Part shown: positions 1-8,486 of the stretch, one piece after another
Position numbering within the stretch: the stretch's first letter is position 1
Layout: each line of letters starts with the position of its first letter
Assembly (NCBI GenBank): GCA_020054495.1
Contig: JAHWGK010000014.1
Span: forward strand, 1-55,087
Direction: 5' to 3'
DNA: 55,087 nucleotides
Source: Thermoplasmata archaeon
GTDB lineage: Archaea > Thermoplasmatota > E2 > DHVEG-1
Made by a program: the position numbers and the translations under genes
Notes under the pieces: generated by a model
Told to the model about the DNA's origin: nothing
Databases searched by the model: none
What the model saw: only the letters and a program-made list of their open reading frames with translations

Positions 1-272
1 ATCTCTTTTGAAGAAAGACCTGCCTTATCGTTATGTTCTAAAACTGTTTCTTTTATCTTCTCTTTCATTTCTTGTAGTTTTTCTTCTGTTAACGGTGTTG
101 GTCTACCTTTTCGTGGTTTATCTTCCAAACAACCCGTTTTGTTATACCTGCGAGTCCAAAAAGAAACTGATGATTTACATACACCAAGTATCTCAGCGAC
201 TTCTACACAAGTCTTACCTTCCTCCCTTAGTTTTACAATCAATTCCCTTTCTTTTCTTTTAGCTAAATTCAT
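1..272 (-). CDS. IS630-like transposase, N-terminal helix-turn-helix part (cut by window edge)
   Basis: Reading leftward from an ATG at 270-272 there is an open frame of 90 codons that runs off the window. It begins MNLAKRKERELIVKLREEG, followed by a helix-turn-helix (GKTCVEVAEILGVCKSSVSFW), a basic linker (KPRKGRPTPLT) and a second helical segment. This layout is typical of the DNA-binding N-terminus of IS630/Tc1-type transposases and of stand-alone ORFs of such elements. The catalytic DDE part, if present, lies outside the window. No terminal inverted repeat could be identified in 273-430. Alternatively it could be a small HTH regulator of the same fold. Confidence 0.65.
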   Translation of the reverse strand, partial: MNLAKRKERELIVKLREEGKTCVEVAEILGVCKSSVSFWTRRYNKTGCLEDKPRKGRPTPLTEEKLQEMKEKIKETVLEHNDKAGLSSKE

Positions 273-440
273 GAGTGCACCAAAAAGAATATGCATGGCC
301 CAGTATATACAATTAATCCATTAACTAATGTCGCATACTATAAAATGTCAAAATGAAAGAAAGAATTTTTGAAAAAAACCATGCAAAATATTATAATACC
401 TTAGCTTAACTACCTTCTGCAAAAAGTGGAGTTATATACA

Positions 441-1112
441 ATGATCAAATTGGATTTACATATTCATTCAGAGTATTCAAGTGATGGAATCGGATTTCCT
501 AAAGATATAATTAAAAATCTTCAAAAGAAAGGGTTACAAGGAATGGCAATTACAGATCACAACACTTTAGAAGGCAGCCTTAAAGCTCAAAAACTTGCTC
601 CGAAAGATTTTATTGTTATCCCAGGTTTAGAAATATCAACTTTAGATGGGCACATGATAGCACTAGATGTTAAGGAGAGTATTGATAGAGAACTTTCCAT
701 AGAAGAAACTGTTGAAAAAATTATTGATTTGGGAGGGACGCCAATAGTACCTCATCTTTTTAGAAACATGTCTGGAATTAAGAAGGATAAACTTAAAAGA
801 ATTCATACAAAAATTCCCGCAATTGAAGTTTTTAACTCATGCAGTGTTCCTCATTCAAATCTAAAAGCAGCAAAAGTTGCAAAAGAATTTAACCTTGGGG
901 GAACAGGAGGATCCGATTCACACGATCCGACATATGTAGGTTATAGCTATACAGTTGTAAATTCAACTGATTATAATAAAGACTCAGTTATATCTGAAAT
1001 AAACAGGAAAAAAACATGGGGTGAAGGAATTACACTTCCTCTTGATTATCGCCGTGATCGAATGATTAAATCAGTTAAACATTACTTCCAAAGAGGATTC
1101 AGGCGTATTTAG
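441..1112 (+). CDS. PHP-domain metal-dependent phosphoesterase
   Basis: The 223-residue protein starts with the PHP metal motif LDLHIHSEYSSDG (His7 and His9). It continues with AITDHNTLEG and ends with the late metal motif GGSDSHDP, so the expected His/Asp ligands of a trinuclear-metal PHP phosphoesterase are present. Members hydrolyse phosphoesters such as histidinol phosphate or small nucleotides; the substrate here cannot be told from sequence. The ATG at 441 is preferred to a GTG at 426 because GGAG at 428-431 gives a Shine-Dalgarno nine bases upstream and the HxH motif then lies at the usual distance from the start. It is a stand-alone gene. Confidence 0.85.
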   Translation: MIKLDLHIHSEYSSDGIGFPKDIIKNLQKKGLQGMAITDHNTLEGSLKAQKLAPKDFIVIPGLEISTLDGHMIALDVKESIDRELSIEETVEKIIDLGGTPIVPHLFRNMSGIKKDKLKRIHTKIPAIEVFNSCSVPHSNLKAAKVAKEFNLGGTGGSDSHDPTYVGYSYTVVNSTDYNKDSVISEINRKKTWGEGITLPLDYRRDRMIKSVKHYFQRGFRRI

Positions 1113-1157
1113 ATTTATAAACAAACCTTTAAAACATATTAAATAATACGATTTTTT

Positions 1158-1373
1158 ATGGCTGATGCACAAATTATCTTAGATTTACAAGATAAGTTTA
1201 GAAATCTAGAAGAGAGACTTAGAGCAATAGAAAAAGAACAAAGAAAGATTCGTGAAGATATTTTATTAGGAGGTACTAAAGAGCGAATGCATAAGCGCCT
1301 ATTAGAAAAACCTCCACAAAATATGGAAGAATTAAAAGAAAAAATTGAAAAAAAAATTAAGATTGAAATTTAG
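1158..1373 (+). CDS. small coiled-coil protein, unknown function
   Basis: A 71-residue, highly charged protein. Residues about 7-33 form a heptad-like helix (ILDLQDKFRNLEERLRAIE), followed by a short Gly-Gly break and a second Lys/Glu-rich helix. There is no signal peptide, cysteine or known motif. The start is preceded by an AT-rich TATA-like stretch (about 1127-1147). Its last 17 bases overlap the 3' end of the convergent rpl11 gene, which is unusual. I do not recognise a family. Confidence 0.6.
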   Translation: MADAQIILDLQDKFRNLEERLRAIEKEQRKIREDILLGGTKERMHKRLLEKPPQNMEELKEKIEKKIKIEI

Positions 1374-1836
1374 ATTTGTATTCTCCTTCATCTATTGCTT
1401 TTTGAACTTCTTGTGGTTTTTTACCTTCAACTGTTATACCAATTGATACACAGGTTCCAATAATCTCTTTTGTTTTTTGTTTGAGTTCTTTACCAAGAAG
1501 ATTGTCATATTTCATTTTAGCAACTTTAATAGCTTGATCAACAGTAATATCTCCTATTTTATGCGATCCTGCCGCGCCAGATCCTTTTTCTATACCAAGC
1601 TGTTTGAGAATAAGCGAAGTAGCGGGTGGTGTCCCAACTTCAATTTCAAAATTTTTAGTTTTAGGATCAACAATAACTTTTACAGGGACTTTCATCCCAC
1701 CGAATTGTTTGGTTTTTTCGTTAATAGTATTAACAATCTGCATAATGTTTACACCCAGCGGTCCAAGAGCTGGACCAAGTGGTGGACCCGCTGATGCTTT
1801 TCCTCCTTCAACAAGTGCTTTAACTGTTTCTGCCAT
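1357..1836 (-). CDS. rpl11: 50S ribosomal protein L11
   Basis: The 159-residue product has the L11 N-terminal signature (GKASAGPPLGPALGPLGVN), which in the family binds the GTPase-associated centre of 23S rRNA. The C-terminal RNA-binding half contains KGSGAAGSHKIGDIT. The length is normal for archaea. It is the last gene of a leftward secE-spt5-rpl11 unit and starts six bases after the spt5 stop. The usual archaeal followers rpl1, rpl10 and rpl12 are absent downstream; instead a convergent small gene overlaps its 3' end. Confidence 0.97.
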   Translation of the reverse strand: MAETVKALVEGGKASAGPPLGPALGPLGVNIMQIVNTINEKTKQFGGMKVPVKVIVDPKTKNFEIEVGTPPATSLILKQLGIEKGSGAAGSHKIGDITVDQAIKVAKMKYDNLLGKELKQKTKEIIGTCVSIGITVEGKKPQEVQKAIDEGEYKSKFQS

Positions 1837-1842
1837 AATGAT

Positions 1843-2358
1843 CTACTTCTCCATTTCTTCCTCTTTCTTTTCCTCTTCTTCTTTTCTTTTAATAACTCTA
1901 ACTTGTTCACCGCGAACAGTAATTGGTATTGGAACAACAGATTCGAATAGTTCCACAGTTATTTCTTCTTTTGTATCATCAATATGAGTAACTTTTGCAG
2001 TTTCACCTCTAAATGGTCCTGCAACCATTTCAACAACGTCTCCCTCAGCAATCTTTGCAACAGCAGATGCAGGGATAAGAAAATGCTCTATTTGTTCTAT
2101 TGGGATATCACCCTCAAGCATATTGCGAGCATATGAAACAGTTTTAATCATTTCTTTAACTCGTTCTTTATCATAGCTTTCTAAGAATATGTATCCTCTA
2201 AGCTCAGGGGTTACCAGGATAGATGGTATTTTTATTTTTGATTTACCTGATCGACTATTGATAAGATCTGCAGTGTTTTGTTCTTTGCCAACTTGGGTTT
2301 TTATCGTAAATATTTTTGATTTTTCATCGGTAGTCTCTTCAAAATGTGTATTTTGCAT
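1843..2358 (-). CDS. spt5: transcription elongation factor Spt5 (NusG family)
   Basis: This 171-residue archaeal Spt5 has an N-terminal NGN domain (about 15-95, with YIFLESYDKERV) and a KOW domain (about 105-140, GDVVEMVAGPFRGETAKV). In archaea Spt5 with Spt4 clamps RNA polymerase on template for processive elongation. A short acidic-basic tail (KRKEEEEKKEEEMEK) follows the KOW domain and is longer than in many homologues. It lies between secE and rpl11 with short gaps, the conserved archaeal order. The ATG at 2358 is the only plausible start ahead of the NGN domain. Confidence 0.95.
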   Translation of the reverse strand: MQNTHFEETTDEKSKIFTIKTQVGKEQNTADLINSRSGKSKIKIPSILVTPELRGYIFLESYDKERVKEMIKTVSYARNMLEGDIPIEQIEHFLIPASAVAKIAEGDVVEMVAGPFRGETAKVTHIDDTKEEITVELFESVVPIPITVRGEQVRVIKRKEEEEKKEEEMEK

Positions 2359-2371
2359 AGTATTACACCTT

Positions 2372-2650
2372 TTACAATCCCAGTAATTCTGCTATCCAGG
2401 GAGCAATTTGTGTAGCTAGCAGAAAAATAAGAAAACCAAGTCCACCTATAAGCAGTATGCCTGCTCCTGTTATCTTTGAGGTTTTTGCAAATTCATCGTC
2501 TGTTGGTTTCCGAGCCATTTTTAGGACTCTACCATATTTTCCTTTACCTATTCTTTTTTGTCTTACCTCTATTCTATGTTGTAAATCCCAAGCTTTTTCC
2601 TTGAATGATCGATCATCTGGAATATTACTTTTACGTTTGAATAATTTCAC
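2372..2650 (-). CDS. secE: preprotein translocase subunit SecE / Sec61 gamma
   Basis: A 92-residue protein with a basic cytoplasmic N-terminus, an amphipathic helix ([20 protein letters not shown]) and one C-terminal membrane helix ([21 protein letters not shown]). This is the SecE/Sec61-gamma layout, the clamp around SecY in the translocon. It has a longer lysine-rich N-terminal extension (about 35 residues) than the shortest archaeal SecE. It is the first gene of the secE-spt5-rpl11 unit, with a TATA element about 45 bp upstream. Confidence 0.93.
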   Translation of the reverse strand: MKLFKRKSNIPDDRSFKEKAWDLQHRIEVRQKRIGKGKYGRVLKMARKPTDDEFAKTSKITGAGILLIGGLGFLIFLLATQIAPWIAELLGL

Positions 2651-2689
2651 TTATAGACACCCCTTAAAGGCAAATTGGTCAAATAGATA

Positions 2690-2702
2690 GTTATATATAA
2701 AG
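2690..2702 (-). promoter_or_regulatory. TATA element of the secE-spt5-rpl11 unit
   Basis: Read leftward, the sequence TTTATATATAA lies at about 2691-2702, some 43 bp ahead of the secE ATG. That spacing suits a short-leader archaeal transcript starting near 2667. GGGGTGTC in the leader could serve for ribosome binding. Assigned by position and composition only. Confidence 0.55.
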
Positions 2703-2798
2703 GATTTGGCTATTTTCTAATAATTTTATTAAGATATCTAGAGGGGATAATTAGGTTTTGAGATTAGAGCTGAAGATATTTTCCTTGGCACATTTGTT

Positions 2799-3947
2799 TT
2801 ATGCTACAAAATCAATGCCATATTCCTCTTTTTCAAATGATTTCTGAGTTGGACCAAGAATCTGCTTTGATTTAACGCCAGTAATTACAAGCATTGCACG
2901 TATATTTCTCTTAAGCCCAGAATCAACAGTAGTTCCCCATATTATTCGTGCATTTGGGTCAACTCTTGAATAAATTTCTTCGACAACCCTTTCAGCTTCG
3001 CTAATTGTCATATCCTCGCCACCGGTAACATTCACTAGGGCACCAGTAGCTTCAGAAATATCAACTTCTAACAATGGCGAGTTAAGGGCCTCAACTACAG
3101 CATTTACAGCCTTGTTTTCACCTTCGGCTTCTCCAAGGCCAATCATAGCTACTCCACCACGTTTCATAACAGTCTTTAGGTCAGCAAAGTCCAAGTTTAC
3201 AAGACCAGGCATTGTGATCATCTCAGTTATACCCTTGATTGATCGCATAAGTACTTCATCTGCAACCTTAAAAGCAGCGTTAAGTGAAAGATTAGGAACA
3301 ATATCAAGTAGTTTATCATTCGGAATGACAATCACAGTATCACAAATGTCTCTTAGCCGCCTAAGACCGGACTCAGCGTTCTCCATACGAATAATTCCTT
3401 CAACGCTAAAGGGAAGTGTAACAACACCAATGGTTAAAGCACCAGTTTCCTTAGAAATCTGAGCAACAATAGGCGCTGAACCTGTACCAGTACCACCACC
3501 AAGTCCACAGGTCACAAAAACCATATCAGCGCGTCCAATAGCATTACGAATGTCTTGCTCACTTTCTTTTGCTGCCTCCTCACCAATTTGAGGAAGAGAA
3601 CCGGCACCCAGACCATGAGTAAGATGTCTACCAATCAAAACTTTATTTGGTGCCTCAGCTAACAACAAATGCTGAGCGTCTGTATTAAGAGCGATTAACT
3701 CAGCTCCAGTTATCTGACTAGCAATACATCTAGAAATTGTGTTAGTTCCAGCCCCACCACAACCAACAACCTTAATAGTTGTTGTTAGACTGGAAAGCAC
3801 TTCTTCCAGCTCCCTATCTTTAATACTACGATTAACTACCTGACGGGTAAGTGAACTTTTTGAAGAACCAGTTTTTTTAATTGATTTCTTTCTACCCTTT
3901 TTTACTTTCTTTTCATTAGCAACTACTTCTTCTATAATTTTCCTCAT
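2799..3947 (-). CDS. ftsZ: cell division GTPase FtsZ
   Basis: The 382-residue protein carries the FtsZ nucleotide-binding elements: [11 protein letters not shown] (about 60-70), NTDAQHL (88-94) and the tubulin signature [10 protein letters not shown] (150-159). The T7 loop region [11 protein letters not shown] is also present. It polymerises with GTP at the division site. The first 45 residues are a lysine-rich extension ([12 protein letters not shown]) absent from short FtsZs. It lies directly upstream of the secE-spt5-rpl11 unit on the same strand, the common euryarchaeal order, with its own AT-rich promoter near 3990. Confidence 0.97.
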   Translation of the reverse strand: MRKIIEEVVANEKKVKKGRKKSIKKTGSSKSSLTRQVVNRSIKDRELEEVLSSLTTTIKVVGCGGAGTNTISRCIASQITGAELIALNTDAQHLLLAEAPNKVLIGRHLTHGLGAGSLPQIGEEAAKESEQDIRNAIGRADMVFVTCGLGGGTGTGSAPIVAQISKETGALTIGVVTLPFSVEGIIRMENAESGLRRLRDICDTVIVIPNDKLLDIVPNLSLNAAFKVADEVLMRSIKGITEMITMPGLVNLDFADLKTVMKRGGVAMIGLGEAEGENKAVNAVVEALNSPLLEVDISEATGALVNVTGGEDMTISEAERVVEEIYSRVDPNARIIWGTTVDSGLKRNIRAMLVITGVKSKQILGPTQKSFEKEEYGIDFVA

Positions 3948-4052
3948 ATGTTCACCCTACCCTCACAACAATAAGCCCCTCTTTATTGTGATTAATATAT
4001 TTTTTCCATTATTGTAAAAGGAAATCCGGTTATTAAATATTTCCAAAAAATT

Positions 4053-4868
4053 CTAAATAATTTCTAAAGAAAAGTCCTTACTTTTTATTGAATGAGTTAA
4101 ATAGCCTAATGAGATACGATCAGCAAAAGAAGCATAGTCGCCGATATTATCAAAGGTGACACCGCCAGATATTTCTATAAGAATTCTAGAATTAACTTCT
4201 CTAATTTTTTTTGCAACTTTTTCTGCAGATTTTGAATCGAAATTGTCTAACATTATAACATCCACATTAAGTTTTGCAGCTATGATAGCATCTTCTTCGT
4301 TTTCAACTTCAACTTCAATAATTTTGTCCTTGACTTTTTCTTTTACTTTTTTTATTGCTTCTTCCACTGAGCCAATTAATTTGATGTGATTATCTTTAAT
4401 CATAACTGCATCATAAAGTCCAAATCTATGCGATTCGCCTCCACCAATCTCAACAGCTCTTTTTTCAAATTTACGAAATCCAGGGGTTGTCTTTCTTGTT
4501 GCAGCGACTGTCACCTTGGGGTTTATTGATTTACATATCTCTACAAACTTCTTTGTCTCTGTAGCAATACCGCTCATTCTTCCAAGTATATTAAGAGCTA
4601 ATCTCTCTCCTTTAAGAATAGAACGTGCAGATCCTTTTATTATAGCAACAACGGCTTCTTTTTTAATAAAATCTCCATCGTTTACATGAAGTTCTGTTTC
4701 AGCTCCAGTCTTTTCAAAAACTATTTCAACTTTTTTTAGACCTGCAATAATGCAATTTTGATTTGCTATGATTTTTGCCTCGGCAAACTCATCAGTAAAT
4801 AGAGAGTCTGATGTAATATCTCCGTCTACTCCAAGATCTTCCTTTAGAAATTTATCAATATCGTCCAT
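4053..4868 (-). CDS. nadC: nicotinate-nucleotide pyrophosphorylase (quinolinate phosphoribosyltransferase)
   Basis: A 271-residue NadC that converts quinolinate and PRPP to nicotinate mononucleotide in NAD synthesis. The family active-site run RKTTPGFRKFEKRAVEIGGG is at about 125-144, followed by HRFGLYDAVMIKDNHI. The C-terminal barrel strands VEVEVEN, VIMLDNF and IEISGGV are present. It is divergent from nadX with only 48 bp between start codons, so the two NAD genes probably share a control region. nadA and nadB are not in the window. Confidence 0.95.
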   Translation of the reverse strand: MDDIDKFLKEDLGVDGDITSDSLFTDEFAEAKIIANQNCIIAGLKKVEIVFEKTGAETELHVNDGDFIKKEAVVAIIKGSARSILKGERLALNILGRMSGIATETKKFVEICKSINPKVTVAATRKTTPGFRKFEKRAVEIGGGESHRFGLYDAVMIKDNHIKLIGSVEEAIKKVKEKVKDKIIEVEVENEEDAIIAAKLNVDVIMLDNFDSKSAEKVAKKIREVNSRILIEISGGVTFDNIGDYASFADRISLGYLTHSIKSKDFSLEII

Positions 4869-4916
4869 ACGTATATATTTTATATTGACTTAGTGTTTTA
4901 AGTTTTTGGGAAAATT

Positions 4917-5684
4917 ATGAAACTTGGCATAATTGGCTGTGGAGCAATAGGGACTGATGTTGCTAAAGCAGCAGATGAAATGGAAGATATTGAGAAAATC
5001 TATCTATTTGATATCAAAAAGGAAGCTTCGAAAAAACTTTGTAAATATCTAAACAAAGCAGAAATAAAAACTATAAAAGATTTTTTAGATGCGGTAGACG
5101 TTGTTTTTGAAGCAGCATCACAAACCGCAGTAGAAGAATATGCTGAGCAAATTATCAAAGCAGGTAAAGATCTAGTAATTATGAGTGTTGGAAGTTTACT
5201 TGATGAAAAATTTAGGAAGAGACTTGAGAAAATTGCAAAGGAAAAACGTTGTAAAATATATCTCCCGTCCGGTGCTGTATGTGGGATAGATGGTGTGCTA
5301 TCTGGAAGTATTGATACTATAGACGAAGTAACACTAGTTACTACAAAGCCTGCTGGATCTTTAGATAAAAGATTTGATAGAAGAACGATTGTTTTTGAGG
5401 GGAATGCTAGAGATGCAGTAAAAAAATTTCCGATGAACATAAATGTAGCCGCAAGCCTGGCTCTTGCAGGAATAGGTTTTGATAAAACAAAAGTAGAAAT
5501 AGTCGCAGACCCAGTAGCCACAAGAATAAACCATAAGATACTTGCTCATGGGAAATTTGGTAGGTTAAGGGCTGAAGTTGAGAATATGCCTAATATAAAA
5601 AATCCTAAGTCAAGTTATATGGCATCACTTTCTGCAATTGCTACTCTTAAAAGAATTGTTAATCCTATTCAAATAGGAGCCTAG
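4917..5684 (+). CDS. nadX: L-aspartate dehydrogenase
   Basis: The 255-residue protein starts with a Rossmann motif (GCGAIG, 7-12). It has the NadX features SGAVCGIDG (about 118-126) and, near the C-terminus, the catalytic-histidine segment NHKILAHGKFG. The family oxidises L-aspartate to iminoaspartate with NAD(P), replacing NadB as the first step to quinolinate. Its head-to-head position with nadC supports the role. It also explains how the cell may make iminoaspartate without oxygen, as NadX needs none. Confidence 0.93.
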   Translation: MKLGIIGCGAIGTDVAKAADEMEDIEKIYLFDIKKEASKKLCKYLNKAEIKTIKDFLDAVDVVFEAASQTAVEEYAEQIIKAGKDLVIMSVGSLLDEKFRKRLEKIAKEKRCKIYLPSGAVCGIDGVLSGSIDTIDEVTLVTTKPAGSLDKRFDRRTIVFEGNARDAVKKFPMNINVAASLALAGIGFDKTKVEIVADPVATRINHKILAHGKFGRLRAEVENMPNIKNPKSSYMASLSAIATLKRIVNPIQIGA

Positions 5685-5816
5685 TAAACGTTTCATATTT
5701 ACAAAGTAAACGTGTAAAGATAAAACATACGTTTAAATAACAGAACTTTTTGAAATGATTTTTGCCTGAAACCAAAACTAAATATCCGTCTTTTAATTAC
5801 TTCCCCAGAAGTTATC

Positions 5817-7754
5817 ATGAAATTCGAAATAAAAGACAGAGATGCTGCAGCTAGAATATGCAGATTTACTACAAAGCATGGAACCGTTACTACGCCAAAT
5901 CTCATGCCAGTTATAAATCCAAACAAAATGCTTATTACTCCAAAAGAGATGAAAAAATTATTTGGAACAGAGATGGTAATCACTAATGCTTTCATTATAA
6001 ACAAAGATAAAAAACTTAGGAAAAAAGCTTTGGACGAAGGCGTTCATAAACTCATAGATTTTGATGGCCCTATTATGACTGACTCTGGAACTTTTCAATC
6101 TTATATTTATGGAGATGTAGATGTAGAGCCTATAGAAATCGTGGAATTCCAAAGAGATATTAGAAGTGATGTTGGAACTATTCTAGATGTTTTTGGAACA
6201 CCCAATCAAACAAAAAAAAAAGCAGAACAAGGAATGAAAGAAACTATAAAACGTGCTAAACAAGGGGTAAAACTAAAAGGAGACATGGCACTTGCATGTA
6301 CTATTCAAGGTTCAATTTATCCAGAACTTAGAGAGAATTGTGCAAAAGAGCTAAGCAAAATATTTCCAGATTTTTTTCCAATAGGCGGAGTAGTTCCGCT
6401 TATGGAAAATCAGAGATATTCTGATCTTGTTAGATGCATTCTCTCCTCCAAAAAAGGTTTAGATCCATCAAAACCAGTTCATTTATTTGGAGCAGGGCAC
6501 CCGCTCATATTTCCACTAGCTGTTGCTCTCGGCTGTGATTTTTTTGATTCATCAGCTTATGCAAAATATGCAAATGACGATAGATTGATATTTTACTGGG
6601 GAACTGAAAAACTTGAAGATTTAACTGAACTTCCATGCTCCTGTCCAATTTGTTTAAAACACACTGCATCCGATCTAAAAAAGATTGATAAAAAGGAGAG
6701 AGCGCGGGAGATTGCAAAGCACAATCTATTTGTGAGTTTTACTGAGATAAAAAAGATTAGAAATGCAATTGCAAATGGTAACCTTTGGGAGCTTGTAGAA
6801 AGAAGAGCAAATTCAAACCCTTATCTTTTTGAAGCCTTAAAAGAGCTCAGGATAAAAGATAACAAAGATTTTCTAGAACAATTTGAACCTACAAGTAAAA
6901 ACAAAGCCTTGTTTTATACTGGAAGTCAAACAATACACAGACCAATAGTTCATAGATGTCATAATCGATTGTTTAGTAGATACACATCTTTTTTTAGGGA
7001 CACTGTTGTTTTTCCAGAGGGTAAGAAGCCTTACTCAAACTATTACTCTGAACAAATTAAAAGGGTTTTAAAAAAGGGTGACATAAATATATTGATTGAC
7101 TCTCATTTAGGACCAGTACCTCTTGAACTTGATGAAATGTATCCATTTGCTCAATCTGTTTTTCCAGATACTACTGATAATGAAACAGAGGAAAAAGCAA
7201 CAAAGATATTTAATAATTTTACGAAAAATAAAAAAATCATCTGTTGGAAAGGGGATAAAACATTAGAAGAAATGTCAGAATCTGATGAGAAAAGGCTTAA
7301 TGTGGATTTACTAAGAATTTCTGCTGTATCAGACATGCAATTTGGTAAAGGTGCAGCAGAGTCATTATTTAAAGGAGAGATTAGGATTGTTAAGTCAAAG
7401 AAAACAGGAAAGATGCGTAACATCTATTGTGATGGAAAACATATCCTTTCTATGCGTGCCAGTGATGGTATGTTTACACTTAAAATGGATGGTGCAAGAC
7501 TCTTACATAAATCTTTTAAATTTCCAAGTTTAAGGGTTATCTTAGAAAAAGATGCAGTGCCTTTTGTTAAAGATGGAAAGAGTGTTTTTGCTAAGTTTGT
7601 AAAGGATTGTGATTCTGAACTAAGACCTCTCGATGAATGTCTTATAGTTGATGATAAAGATAATTTACTTGCAATAGGGAGATGTCTTTTAAATAGATTG
7701 GAGATGTTATCATTTAAAGTAGGTGTAGCAGTTAAATCAAGAGAACACATGTAG
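5817..7754 (+). CDS. tgtA: archaeosine tRNA-guanine transglycosylase (arcTGT)
   Basis: A full-length 645-residue arcTGT, which exchanges guanine-15 in the tRNA D-loop for preQ0. The N-terminal TIM barrel contains GPIMTDSGTFQ (84-94) and the catalytic FDSSAYAKYAND segment. A zinc site follows (LPCSCPICLKH). The C-terminal part includes the archaeal C-domains and a PUA RNA-binding domain (about 570-645). In some archaea the enzyme is split; here it is one chain. The ATG at 5817 places the first barrel strand at the normal distance. Confidence 0.95.
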   Translation: MKFEIKDRDAAARICRFTTKHGTVTTPNLMPVINPNKMLITPKEMKKLFGTEMVITNAFIINKDKKLRKKALDEGVHKLIDFDGPIMTDSGTFQSYIYGDVDVEPIEIVEFQRDIRSDVGTILDVFGTPNQTKKKAEQGMKETIKRAKQGVKLKGDMALACTIQGSIYPELRENCAKELSKIFPDFFPIGGVVPLMENQRYSDLVRCILSSKKGLDPSKPVHLFGAGHPLIFPLAVALGCDFFDSSAYAKYANDDRLIFYWGTEKLEDLTELPCSCPICLKHTASDLKKIDKKERAREIAKHNLFVSFTEIKKIRNAIANGNLWELVERRANSNPYLFEALKELRIKDNKDFLEQFEPTSKNKALFYTGSQTIHRPIVHRCHNRLFSRYTSFFRDTVVFPEGKKPYSNYYSEQIKRVLKKGDINILIDSHLGPVPLELDEMYPFAQSVFPDTTDNETEEKATKIFNNFTKNKKIICWKGDKTLEEMSESDEKRLNVDLLRISAVSDMQFGKGAAESLFKGEIRIVKSKKTGKMRNIYCDGKHILSMRASDGMFTLKMDGARLLHKSFKFPSLRVILEKDAVPFVKDGKSVFAKFVKDCDSELRPLDECLIVDDKDNLLAIGRCLLNRLEMLSFKVGVAVKSREHM

Positions 7755-7795
7755 AAAAAATATAACCCATTAGTAATTAATGGCGTTTTGATAAA

Positions 7796-8398
7796 ATGAG
7801 TAGATATAAAAGTAGTTTTAGAGAACCCCCATGGGTCATGGGATCCCCAAAAGAAGTTATGGATTGGGTAGAAGCTAGTCATCCTGATAAGAAAGATAAA
7901 GGAAAACATAAATATGAAAAAGAATTTTTAAATAATCTACATATAAAGTTCGATTTTGATGTAAAAAGAAAAGAGGTAGATCCTCCTAGTTTTTTTTCAA
8001 AGATTATATCTGGTAAAATGATTGAGGAAGACTTTGAGCTACTACCAATCGCCGAGTTAATATTAAGAGGTTTGTCAAAGGCTAAATTTAAAAACACAGC
8101 AAAAATCATTGTCGATGGTAAAACACTTTATGAGCATCCTGAGAAAAAATCAGATTTAAGGAAAACAATAGAGAATATTGGTGAATTTTCTTCAGAGATA
8201 TCAAGAGGAAAAAACCTTGAGATAATTGCTATTTTAGCAGATGTTGAAAAATGTAATGCAACAATAAAAATATACAAAATCCATAATATAGAAGAGTATT
8301 CAGTCGACATACAAATCAAAGGAAAGATCAGAAAAGAGATTTATCACACGTTTCTTAATTATCTAAATGAAAAAATTGGTTTGAAAAAAGAATTTTAA
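7796..8398 (+). CDS. hypothetical protein of about 200 residues
   Basis: A soluble 200-residue protein with no recognised domain. The N-terminus (REPPWVMGSPKEVMDWVE) is tryptophan/proline-rich. The middle has an acidic-hydrophobic segment and the C-terminal half alternates short beta strands and helices (IKIYKIHNIEEYSVDIQIKG). No cysteine cluster, signal peptide or membrane helix is visible. It begins 41 bp after tgtA on the same strand, so co-transcription is possible, but there is no functional clue. The codon use resembles its neighbours. Confidence 0.6.
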   Translation: MSRYKSSFREPPWVMGSPKEVMDWVEASHPDKKDKGKHKYEKEFLNNLHIKFDFDVKRKEVDPPSFFSKIISGKMIEEDFELLPIAELILRGLSKAKFKNTAKIIVDGKTLYEHPEKKSDLRKTIENIGEFSSEISRGKNLEIIAILADVEKCNATIKIYKIHNIEEYSVDIQIKGKIRKEIYHTFLNYLNEKIGLKKEF

Positions 8399-8486
8399 AA
8401 AGAATCGGCAATAAACGATACTTAAACAAACAATTATAAAAATAAAAAGCTATTTTCTGGTTTGTTAAATAAGGAGGAAAATTATA

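Noticed and set aside
5000-5521. 173-codon leftward open frame across nadX
   Set aside because: It lies opposite a clear nadX gene, is low-complexity Ser/Leu-rich and has no homologous motif; it is an antisense shadow.
7424-7909. 161-codon leftward open frame across the end of tgtA
   Set aside because: Antisense to the PUA domain of tgtA and the next gene start; no motif or ribosome site.
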